A stretch of DNA of 64,000 nt, taken from Branchiostoma floridae. Taxonomy: Eukaryota > Chordata > Leptocardii > Amphioxiformes > Branchiostomatidae. The position numbers and the translations under genes are program-made. This document shows, in pieces, positions 54,955 to 64,000 of this stretch; within the stretch, counting starts at the first letter, position 1, and every line of letters starts with the position of its first letter. The notes under the pieces were generated by a model that was not told where the DNA came from, searched no databases, and saw nothing but the letters and a program-made list of their open reading frames with translations. The stretch spans positions 30,645,615-30,709,614 of the forward strand of contig NC_049982.1 of the NCBI RefSeq assembly GCF_000003815.2, written 5' to 3'.

Positions 54955-55800
54955 TAACCCTATTCAGACAGGGGGGGGGGTGGTGTTGAAGCCTGTGCCA
55001 ACTTTGATGTCCAATAACGCCAGAACGGCTTATGCTACAGCCACCAAATTTTGTGAGTTTTCCTAAAATGTTGTTTGTAACATCAAACAACAAAGTCAAT
55101 TTGAGAAATTTTCCGTTCTTTTCATGTTGCCACGGAAACCGTTTGTTGACAGGCAGTTTTTGGCTAATTTCGGTTCTAACAATGTATTTTGTTACATAGA
55201 TAAAATCTTATGTTATTTGAAATATCTTTCATAATTAGGTATGCATAAATTATGCTAATTTGATGACGCCATTAGCCCAAATCCGAGATGGCGGACGGTA
55301 TGTACAGATCAATAGTAAATAGCTTATTATCCCTTAGAATTTGTAACTACCTGGTATTTCTTCATCAAAAACCATCTAAATGAATGTATTTAGTCCATTT
55401 CCATTGCCTTTTGTGATTATTTGTTGCAAAAAAAGCATTTTTGAAAATTCAAGGTGGTGGATACAATATGGCGGAGCCCAACTGGTATCTAAGAGGTGCA
55501 TGACGTCATTTTATGACGTAATTTGACGTCATTGATTTTGCTTTTTGCAACAGAGGTCGTAACAAACATCACCTTTTTTTTTCCGAGAATACCCCTTTTT
55601 GATGGGTCCGGCCAATACAATCAAATTGATGACGTCATAATTACGTCATATTACGTCATCGTAACGTCAATTGTTCTATACTTGTCAGATATTATGTCTA
55701 TATCATTTCCTAAAAAATTGATAGCCTTATGACGCATCGTTCAAGAGTTATAGGACTTAGAAGTGGAGGGCCTAAAAGTATCGAAGGCTTCAGTCCTTCG
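54955..55800 (+). repeat. Longest copy of the G-run repeat
   Basis: GTTAACCCTATTCAGACAGG plus a G-run (54970-54980), then the GTTGCCACGGAAACC block, several ACGTCATATTACGTCATC motifs near 55630-55670 and a 3' end around AGAGTTATAGGACTTAGAAG. It is about 850 bp and has no transposase. Possibly a longer non-autonomous element from which the others are deleted. Confidence 0.55.
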
Positions 55801-56040
55801 CATAAAAGACTAATAGAGCAATTTGTTTGCAAAAAAAGTTGAAGAGTTGTTTGTAACATTCTTCATGACATAGGTATATCGTGTGGTTAGAAGTAGTGTA
55901 TCACCAATATGTCATTTGGATGATTCGAAAATGATCTATTGATACGAATTAGAACAATGTACATGCACGTAAAAAGAGATTCCTCTATTAAAGCAAGTAT
56001 TGTCTTTCATGCACGGACAATGCCATGGTGCAATTTTATT

Positions 56041-56760
56041 GCTTGGTGATGTTGTAAGTACTAAATGCTTCTGACTGACATCTCAAGGTCAAGATAGCTT
56101 GTCAAGAATGAGAGAAACTATAATAACATTTAGCTGCAAATTCATGGATTGTAAATTCAAACTGATGTGATATTTGACTACCGACTGATCTTGATGGACA
56201 TCTCAAGGTTAAGATAGCTTATCAAGAATAAGAGAAACCATAATAACATCTAATTGTAAATTCATGGATTGTAAGTTCAGACTGAGGTAACATAGGACTA
56301 CCACTTCGTCCTGATGGACATCTCAATGTAAAGATAGCTTATCAAGAACGAGAGAAACCATAACGACATCAAATTGTAAATTATTAGATAAAAACAGACC
56401 TTGGACTAAAGTCGAGCGATAATTGGTGCTAAGATTTGAGTACATTATTTGCTGATTTCAATCTGAAATCTTGATATGCCTGAGCACTGATGCTGCAATA
56501 CGGTTGAGGATTTCTTCGTGTCAAGTTTTCAAGGTTACATGATGGACATCTTAAGGTGAAGATGGCTAATAGAAACTGATATAGAAACCAGAATGACAAT
56601 TGTGAATTATTTTATGATAACAGACTGAGGCAACCTTGGACTAAAGTCGAGCGAATATTCGTGGTACCTAGAATTTGACGTTTACTGATTTCAATCTGAA
56701 ATCTTGAGTTGCTTGCGCACTGAAGCTTTTATATCGTTAAAAATCTCCATATGTCAAGGT
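56041..56760 (+). repeat. 120-bp tandem repeat plus diverged higher-order copy
   Basis: GACATCTCAAGGT...GATAGCTT...CAAGAA...GAGAAAC starts at 56077, 56197 and 56317 (exact 120-bp steps), with a fourth, diverged unit near 56536. A longer block (CGAATATTCGTGG ... GGTTGAGGATTTC ... AAGTTTTCAAGGTTAC) is shared between 54.75-54.88 and 56.44-56.54 kb. Confidence 0.8.
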
Positions 56761-57573
56761 TTATACAGTTTGTGTCAAGGTTTCAAAGTTTCGTGTAATG
56801 ATTCAAATACTTTCTGGAAAGGAAAACAGTAAGATGTTGGGAATTGAACAACAGTAAGCTGAGTGAGTATTAAAGTATCTAAGCCTCGCTTTCTTTGCAT
56901 AAATTAGTTAGAGTTATTCAAGGTACTTTGGTCTGTAGAAGGGACTTGATTGGAACAATGTTCTCGCATTGGCTTTCGAGACTCATGGTACATTCTTTAT
57001 TAATAAAGGAGGTTTACTGACTTGTTTAGTGCAGGCCGCGTGTACTATGTATGTCTTTTGAAAGATTGCGAATGATCTATTGAAACTACTTAGAGCAATG
57101 AACTCCAAAAACGCTTTACTGTCTTTGATGCCTTGATTCTATTTTGTTTTATATATATCAACGTAGGCCCACTGGATCACTTTAAAAATTGGGATGAATC
57201 ACAGGTATCAATTTTTGATAGTATTTGATATGTCTTTAACTTATGTTGTCTGACATCTGGCAATTACCTAGCACCTAAGGCTTACAAATGACGTCCATTG
57301 ATACCGCACTTTTAAATCTTGAATACAAGGCGACAGTTTTTCCAAAAGTTGATCGTCTACTTTGTCAGGCGGCTTGCTAATAGGGTTACATAACGAGCTA
57401 CATCGGCTTTGATAAAAGCTAAACTGCCTTAGAAGTATATTACAATTGATAGATTCTTTAACCGCAACGTACGGTGAGCTAGGGTAATGATACGTCTTGT
57501 ACGCAAAACAAGCAATTATAGCCACCCTTTTTCTTAGACCTAAATCAAGAAAAATGACTTCTTGTAGTGCCAA

Positions 57574-58767
57574 TCAGCCCTTAATTGCAAAGACAGTTCC
57601 CTTTGCAGTAGAAGCGATGACAAGACCATTGTCAGAGGGACCGGAGTAGCCCGCCATTTGTCCAACAACTGGGCTATCATCCGGCACAGCCAACTTCCAC
57701 AAAAGGTTCAGATACTCGTCAACTGCAACAACGTAATTCAAAGAACCTGACTCTGTCTGTTTCTTTCCTGAAGAATGTTTCTGGCCAGTTTTCAAAGTTT
57801 TCCAGTTAGGAGGAGTTTCGAAAGTAACGCCGAATACTAGAGTTTCTTTGGCTTTCGAGGTTGAGCCTCCCGACCACAAAACCATGATCTTGGACGTCAC
57901 GTTCAGCTTGGTGCCAATCATTTCTGACAGATTTCCCAATCGTGCGTAGGACAGATCCTCAGGGTCCAATGCAACTAGCACATCTTGACCCATGAGTGAC
58001 CAAAGGTATCGTTTATCTTCGGAATCAGGAAGGGGGCTTGAGGGCTTGTCTTTAGTGTCATCGGAGTTTTGGAAATTTATCTCCTGGCGCATTGCAAGAG
58101 ATGCCACAGAATCCGAAATGGATTTGATGACAGTTGGGGGCTCTCCTTCTTTGGGACTTTCCTCAAACAGAAACAGCTGTGGTAGTATAGCCTGCTCGTT
58201 TCCCATGTCTTTAGCTATAAAGCTAACATAGATGCGCCCGTTGTCTGCTAGTAGGAGGTTACGGTAGATATTAAATGGGTCATTTTTGGGTGGCTTTTGG
58301 CTTCGTTTATCCTGAGTATAACCTGCTTCATTGACTTTGAGACCGCCGCTCTTTTGGCTACTTTCGAAACCAGTTCCATCACTACGATCCAAAAACTTTG
58401 TGATGTCATTCCAGAAGGAGTCAACCTTATTCTGCTCATCCAGCCCCTCAAACTTTGAAGTCATTTTTCTATTCTTGTTACGTAAGAACTCACTTCCAAA
58501 CATCTTTCTATGATCTACCTGCTCATTATCACCAATATCAGGTGCCCATTCCCACTTCGTACGTGCTAAGATATCATCAGCACTACTATCACCTGTACCA
58601 TCACCACTAACATCACCATTGTAGTTGGAGTTGTCGACCATGACAGGTTCCTTTGGCACCAGGCGGCCCTGGCTGTTCGGTACGAGGGGGTAGTACCATC
58701 GGATGACCATCCGCGGTGCCATCTGGGTAGTCAGGTCCACACGGTACACACGGTACTCTAGTGGGTA
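57574..58767 (-). CDS. PQQ-like gene, last exon
   Basis: 398 codons with stop, phase 0 in. Starts YPLEYRVYRVDLTTQMAPRM after the acceptor CAATTTACAG. A 1.2-kb open exon with no stop is strong evidence for coding. Confidence 0.85.
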   Translation of the reverse strand, partial: YPLEYRVYRVDLTTQMAPRMVIRWYYPLVPNSQGRLVPKEPVMVDNSNYNGDVSGDGTGDSSADDILARTKWEWAPDIGDNEQVDHRKMFGSEFLRNKNRKMTSKFEGLDEQNKVDSFWNDITKFLDRSDGTGFESSQKSGGLKVNEAGYTQDKRSQKPPKNDPFNIYRNLLLADNGRIYVSFIAKDMGNEQAILPQLFLFEESPKEGEPPTVIKSISDSVASLAMRQEINFQNSDDTKDKPSSPLPDSEDKRYLWSLMGQDVLVALDPEDLSYARLGNLSEMIGTKLNVTSKIMVLWSGGSTSKAKETLVFGVTFETPPNWKTLKTGQKHSSGKKQTESGSLNYVVAVDEYLNLLWKLAVPDDSPVVGQMAGYSGPSDNGLVIASTAKGTVFAIKG

Positions 58768-61700
58768 CTGTAAATTGCAGCAATTTGTAAGCAAATAAAG
58801 AGCCCCAAAATAACATTTCGTATATGTAAGTCAATAGTAGACAGACTGGTAAGCAAGATTATATCAACCCAACGACAGTCCTGCTGAAATAGACAGTTAT
58901 AACCTTAATAAGGAATATTGCTAGAATCCATAGTTTGGCAAACAATCTCAACAGCAAAACTCCCGAGAAACATTGTTTATCAAGGTTAAAGCTGTATAAA
59001 ATTGTATCAGAAAAACAGCGCTATTCTATAAGAATTGAAGCAGTGTTTTCGAATTTGTTCACTATAACTTGCACTGAACCCCTTCAATTACACATTATTT
59101 GTGAGTCTTTTCCTTCAAACGACATTGAAGAAACTTTGAACCAGTTATGTTGAAATCTATTTTGGTCATTAAATTTCAACAGGAAAGCTGTATCCATTGA
59201 CTAGATATTTTCAGTTCATCTTCATTCGAGGGGTAACCTATATCCGTTGTTTGTAAAAACCTGTTTTTTTGGATGTCAACTCGACGGGCGGTGATTTTAA
59301 ACTGCAATATTTTGAAGGTGTCGGGTCCACTGAAATATTTTGAAAATACTGCAAAAACTTCCACTGAAATATTTTGAAAATACTGCAATTTGAAACCCCG
59401 GGTTTTGAAACAACGGATATAGGTTACCCTGCGGATAAAGGTGAACCAGCGTTACAATGCAAGCCGCACTAGTGTGTCACATCCTACCGGTTCTGGCGAC
59501 GGTTTCTCCCAGTGCGAGGGACCAAACTTGGTGAGGAAGTACGCCCGCTTTCCGTCGATGACAGGCTGTGCTACAGGTAGGAAGGTACCATTGACTCCTG
59601 CAACTGTCTGGTCCAGGTAAATAGAGGCGTGTGGTATACCAGCTGTAAGGCAAATGTTACCAATGTCAAAGTAGTCCAAGAAAGAACGACTGAGCTTGAA
59701 CATGATATGGGTGGGGGTGGGGTGATCAATGAGTTTCTCAATAAATGCACAACTCAATTTTTGGGCACAATTTATGCCTTTTACCAATATCCAGTTTATC
59801 CAAATTTTTTAGATGTGCACCATTTTTTCCTTTGATGAGGCTCATAATATATTGTTGATCTCCCTCGTATACATGTCAATGCCCTGGTCAATTGTTCATT
59901 CACAAATGGTTTAGCTAGGTAACATATAGGTACAGACAATGACAAATACTGTACAACGTGAACTGCAGTAAAGGCAACATACATAACAAATTGGCATACA
60001 AGCATGTGAAAAGAAAAGGCTTTAAAGTTAAAATCTGTTTACATAACAAGCTAAAAAGGTAACAATACACAGGATTGTTCCCTCCTAGCAATTTGTCTTT
60101 TGTTCAGATACTAGTACTAGCACACAGCTACTAGCACACAGCTACTAGCACACAGCTACTAGCACACAGCTACTAGCACACAGCTACTAGCACACAGCTA
60201 CTAGCACACATGTACAGGATCTGCCCTGAGGCATCCCCAAAAAAGGCCACTCTCTACTTACCGTAACAGCTAATCTTTCGTCAATATTTGCAGTAACAGA
60301 TAATATTTCACTCATATTTGCGGTGAAAGCTAGTATGCTGATGTCATATGCAGTTCTTAGCTCTGATTGGTTCATGACAGAAGAAGTTACGCCACCAAAA
60401 ATAATATCTTCTCTCTATCGGGAAACAGAACAAGATTTACATAAGACAGCACGAGCGGATGTTGTAATTTGGGACAGAATGTGCTTGAGGAATCTTAAAC
60501 CACATTTGTCGTGACATAATGAGCGATGTATAAGGATGAGCCTAACTGATAGTCCGTTACCAACGTTCTCCATCTTTGTCTACATGAAAGAAACCTTGAC
60601 CTAATTCTGTACGATAGATGTATAGTTTTACATAACACTTACCGGTAAGGTATACCACGAGAAGTCCCCAGATGGGCACGGTTATAAGAAGAAACCCGTC
60701 TTCAGAAACCACCAAGCTGTCAAGACACAAAAACAATTAACTGTAAGACGAAGATGCAGTGGGGAACCACGTAGGCGTAAAGCTACCTTCCAAGACTCAA
60801 AACTACGTACGTCTCAAGGTCTTTTTCAAGGTGGCATCTTAATTGGTCACCCTGGGAGCCAAGAAAAGTTGTTTTTTGTGCAAAAATGTACGTCATTGTT
60901 TGAAAAACTTATACTCATTGGTCAATGTGGGCCAAGACAGGGTCAAGACTTTTGCAGGAAATTGTGAACAATATTGTAACTAAGATTAAATACTAGAGGT
61001 CCAATCATTTTTCATTCTACAACGCATGCAATCAGATTATAATTTGTCTAGGATAAAAGACACATTAAAAAACTGCTGTGATAGAAAACGAAGTATTTTT
61101 CAAGGTCTTTTTCAAGGTAACATATTAATTGGCTAACTTGGGAGCCAAGAAAAGTTGTTTCCTGTGCAAAAATGTACGTCATTGTTTGAAAAACTTATAC
61201 TCATTGGTCAATGTGGGCTTCAGGGTCAAGACTTTTGCAGGAAATTGTGAACAATATTGTAACTAAGATTGAATACTAGAGGTCCAATAATTTTTCATTC
61301 TACCACGCATGCAATCAGATTATAATTTGTCTAGGATAAAAGACACATTGAAAAACTGCTGTGATAGAAAACGAAGTATTTTTCAAGGTCTTTATCAAGG
61401 TAACATCTTAATTGGCCATCTAGGGAGCCAAGAAAAGTTGTTTCCTGTGCAAAATGTACGTCATTGTTCGCAAAACTTGTACTCATTGGTCAATGTGGAC
61501 TTTAGGGTCAAGACCTTTGCAGGAAATTGTGAAAAATCTGGTAACAAATATTAACTACTAGAGGTCCAATGATTTGTCATTCTACCACGCATGCAATCAG
61601 ATTATAGTTTGTCTAGGACAAAAGAAACAGAGATAAAATGCTGCGAAATCATGAAAATGTTGCGCCCTAATGCTCATGATTTGCATCTACTTACAGCATT

Positions 61701-62307
61701 TTCCTTGAATTTATTGTTCTCGAAGAAAGAGGAGAAAGATTCTGATATTTTTCATCAGGACAAGAAACGTAAGGAAAACACAAGAAAACAAGAAATTCTG
61801 ACCTTTTTTCTAAATTCATGACAGTTAACATCTTTTTTTGGAAAATAGTTTCTTAATTAACTTGAGAAATTAAGAAGTTGTACGTACCTTGCTGTTGAAA
61901 TTTTCATGACAAGAATCTTATTGCAGAATTTCTTTATTCATTCTTGAAATGCTTAACGTAAGAAAATTTGTCCACGAGTTAAGAAAAACAAGAAAAAAAG
62001 AAATTTGTATCAATCAATCGATCGATATCGATGTTTCTATCAATTAATCAAACAGTCAGCCAGCAAATCAATTATTCATTGTGCATTGGTGGGATTAAAA
62101 CTACGATTGTCCTACTTGTAAACTCCTGGGAAGTCCTTGAGTGGTATGGAGGTCCCGCACACTGTCCCGTTTGGCAGTCGGCACTGTAAGTGTCCCTTGT
62201 CCATGGAGAAAGTCGCTCCTCCTAGCGCTATCACAGGCACGGTGGGGTCACGGAGCTCTTTATCGGTGAACATAAGGTCGCCACTGGACGCCTCAAACCC
62301 AACCTCA
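57574..62307 (-). CDS. PQQ-like beta-propeller protein of unknown function, C-terminal 537 residues (four exons)
   Basis: Exons in transcript order: 62307-62116, 60716-60643, 59642-59488, 58767-57574. Phases agree, and the stop TGA is at 57574-57576. The visible part has propeller-like strands ending in Gly/Asp turns: VVSEDGFLLITVPIWGLLVV, PVIDGKRAYFLTKFG, LLLADNGRIYVSFIAKD, LNYVVAVDEYLNLLWKLAV and, last, NGLVIASTAKGTVFAIKG. This pattern fits the quinoprotein alcohol dehydrogenase-like superfamily, but no cofactor residues can be claimed. The large last exon contains a long hydrophilic insert with GDVSGDGTGDSS and many Lys, Asp and Ser. NGT and NVT sites would suit a secreted or lumenal protein. 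The first base of exon 62307 is mid-codon, so upstream exons exist, probably beyond the window. A TTTATT (minus AATAAA) lies at 56997-57002. Confidence 0.72.
59213..59446. mobile_element. Foldback MITE beside a splice donor
   Basis: GTTCATCTTCATTCGAGG and GGTAACCTATATCCGTTGTT at the left are inverted at the right (ACAACGGATATAGGTTACCC, AAGGTGAAC). A half-like relative (TTTAGGTTACCCCGCGGATG) is at 39858. It ends about 40 bp from the minus-strand exon at 59488. Confidence 0.8.
59488..59642 (-). CDS. PQQ-like gene, exon encoding AGIPHASIYLDQ
   Basis: Encodes AGIPHASIYLDQTVAGVNGT, PVAQPVIDGKRAYFLTKFG and EKPSPEP. Acceptor TTGCCTTACAG, donor CCG|GTAGGA, phase 1 in and 0 out. Confidence 0.8.
60113..60208. 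repeat. 14-bp tandem repeat, about seven copies
   Basis: ACTAGCACACAGCT repeated head to tail, in an intron of the PQQ-like gene. The last unit is diverged. Confidence 0.95.
60643..60716 (-). CDS. PQQ-like gene, short exon
   Basis: Encodes LVVSEDGFLLITVPIWGLLV then VYLT. Hydrophobic, but best read as propeller beta strands since it continues in frame on both sides. Acceptor CTTGACAG, donor CCG|GTAAGT. Confidence 0.7.
60807..61650. repeat. About 285-bp tandem repeat, three copies
   Basis: CAAGGTCTTTTTCAAGG starts near 60815, 61101 and 61384. Shared blocks include GAGCCAAGAAAAGTTGTTT, GTACGTCATTGTTTG and CGCATGCAATCAGATTATA. Intronic. Confidence 0.92.
62116..62307 (-). CDS. PQQ-like gene, first exon in window
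   Basis: Encodes EVGFEASSGDLMFTDKELRD, PVIALGGATFSM and NGTVCGTSIPLKDFPGVY. Donor TACAA|GTAGGA, phase 2 out. The acceptor is taken as TTATAAG, which is a weak pyrimidine tract, so the right boundary is less certain. Confidence 0.7.
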
Positions 62308-62421
62308 CTTATAACAAAGATAAAAGAAACATTGTTAGAATAAGCGCTTAAGCAAATAGGCTAATATCTTTATTTGCAAAAAATATGCCCGAGTACTAAT
62401 GCTATGGTGATCCGAAAAGAC

Positions 62422-62525
62422 AAGGTTACCAGTAGAAGCCTCAAAACGAACCTCACTTGTAGCAAAGAGAAAATAAACATATTGGCTAACCTCTTTATTT
62501 GCACACTTGTGCCCGAATGCTAATG
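62422..62525 (-). pseudogene. Partial duplicate of the neighbouring exon start
   Basis: AAGCCTCAAAACGAACCTCA and the following intron-like sequence (TTTATTTGCA...GCCCGA) repeat the 5' edge and flank of exon 62116-62307. On the minus strand the exon piece reads EVRFEASTGNL and then decays, so only a few codons were duplicated. Confidence 0.6.
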
Positions 62526-62529
62526 CATA

Positions 62530-64000
62530 GACTACGGAATTATCTCGTGTTCATAATCATTGACGTTTTGAATGACGACTTCTCTTCTTCGTAAACTCCA
62601 AAGAGAACTAAGTTTCCTGTCTATTCACAAACTGAACAAACAAGGATACGATAAATGTGCGCACCGCCAGGAAGTGGCAACGACGACCAAAGAAGGGACC
62701 GATGAGGGATGTTGTGAGGGATTGGGGAACATCCGTCCAATTTGTGAGCCAACAGGAAACCTGACTGGATTTTGCAATCTAGGCTTTTCTACAGGTTTTG
62801 TATATGGTGAAAGGTCGGAAAGGTGACATTAAATTATGAAACTTTACATGTTTCCAAAAGACTGTTTTCTTATATGATGACACCCTCACACTCAGGGTTG
62901 ACAATCACGGCAAAGCCTATGATATCACCCCTGACAACTCAGCCACAGTATTCGGTTATTAGGGGTGCCTTGCTTATGAATATTAATGAGCTTATATGGG
63001 CAGTCAGCCGTTGGGGATCGGGCGTTGGCATGGTGAGCAAACAAAGTCATGGTAATACGTAACATGATTGGCTGATAGCTTCCAAGCGGCCTTTGCGAGA
63101 CAGCTTGCGACAACAACAAGCCCAAGAAAGGCCTATTCTCTGATTGGTCGACAGCTTGTTTGTGGCGACAATCATAATAGCCACTAATAGGGCATGGGAT
63201 AGCAGGGCCCCATAAGGTAGTGCCGTTGGGGACCGGGCGTTAGGAGGATGATATGATGAGGGCGATATAACAAATGAGATGCGCTTTTTCCGTTGCATCC
63301 ATTATACAATACATTAACAGTCTCTAGTGAATCAGTAGCTTTTGATAACGTCCCATTTCTATTCTTTCTGTCTAAATAACGGATCTTGTGGCAAAGACTA
63401 TCTTGAAACTAAAACTGGGGAGGATGATCAACACTTCTGGATTTTACTTCGAACATCAAAACCTCCAAACGTCTTCATTTTTTTTCTAATTTCTGTATTG
63501 TAATACGAATATAGAAGTCAAGAAGACCAACATTTTTCAAATCAAGAAATATACAAAACTAGAGTTCCGCGAACACATACCTTTGCCAAATAAACCAGGT
63601 TTGTTATGTAGAATGATGTCTGTAGACATAAATGTGTTACTCATTATATTTTATTTTATATGCCTGGAGTTGGTTCATAACATTTTGCCATTGCTTATAC
63701 AAAATAGATCCCTATTTACATACTATTTAATTGTATCAAGCATCACTTAAGCTGTTGATCAGCATACCAAAAATCATGATGATCCTTTCAATCCCTTCTT
63801 GACTTATTGTATTTTAAAGTAGGAAACTAAACCGCCTCCTGCAGTTCAAGAAAAGATGTTAGCAGACCCAAACATACACCTCTTACTCTCTGCCATCTTT
63901 CTCAGTTACATATGTGACAAGTTTGAAAGTCCTATCACGGAATACAGTGGATTTATCAACTTTCCTCATTAGTTATGCAAATTAGCTGTTAATTTGCATA
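62530..64000. other. Right-hand flank, no confident gene
   Basis: Probably an intron or 5' flank of the PQQ-like gene. 63050-63260 resembles the right half of the 23.5 kb MITE (CTATTCTCTGATTGG, GTTGGGGACCGGGCGT, GGAGGATGAT). The rest is AT-rich with no recognisable exon. Confidence 0.55.

Larger units (their letters stand above)
51960..57573. other. Intergenic region between convergent genes
   Basis: 5.6 kb between the 3' ends of the cyclase gene (+) and the PQQ-like gene (-). No coding signal. It is filled with a dispersed repeat (52.05 kb), diverged tandem-like units (52.4-53.2 kb), a SINE (53.4 kb), a G-run repeat (55 kb) and 120-bp repeats (56 kb). Confidence 0.7.

Overview
The window looks like nuclear DNA of an invertebrate chordate, most likely a lancelet (Branchiostoma). 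This is inferred, not proven. The grounds are intron-rich genes with GT/AG splice sites, an AT-rich background crowded with foldback (MITE-like) elements, CR1-like LINE pieces, tRNA-derived SINEs and long G-runs, and a membrane C-type lectin next to a receptor guanylyl cyclase. No prokaryotic feature is present.

Layout. (1) 14-684, + strand: the last two exons of a PARP14/15-like ADP-ribosyltransferase, cut by the window edge. (2) 2.7-4.8 kb: a foldback element followed by a 5'-truncated, frameshifted LINE. (3) 5.2-52.0 kb, + strand: a complete receptor-type guanylyl cyclase gene. It has a TATA box, signal peptide, ligand-binding domain, one membrane span, pseudokinase domain, coiled-coil linker and cyclase domain. 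I resolved 26 coding exons whose phases all agree; they sum to 3384 nt, or 1127 residues. (4) 31.2-34.4 kb, - strand: a complete seven-exon type II membrane C-type lectin gene of 409 residues, lying antisense inside the 9.6 kb intron 18 of the cyclase gene. (5) 52.0-57.5 kb: gene-free DNA made of decayed tandem and dispersed repeats. (6) 57.6-62.3 kb, - strand: the last four exons of a PQQ-like beta-propeller protein of unknown function, convergent with the cyclase gene and probably continuing past the window.

The most interesting biology is in two genes. The cyclase keeps both metal-binding Asp residues and the guanine-selecting Glu and Cys, but the Asn and Arg that stabilise the class III cyclase transition state are Thr and Met. 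It may therefore be a catalytically crippled or atypical receptor. The lectin has tandemly duplicated 31-codon exons that each encode an NPxY-type tyrosine motif on the cytosolic side, a seven-copy coiled-coil stalk, and a C-type lectin domain with an altered EPN/QPD position. The lectin gene is bracketed by nested pairs of inverted repeats. One of these carries a 69-bp minisatellite whose units can each fold into a hairpin.

Introns hold many small transposons. Several end within about 15-70 bp of splice sites. One family spreads a compact CRE + E-box + AP-1 motif cluster.
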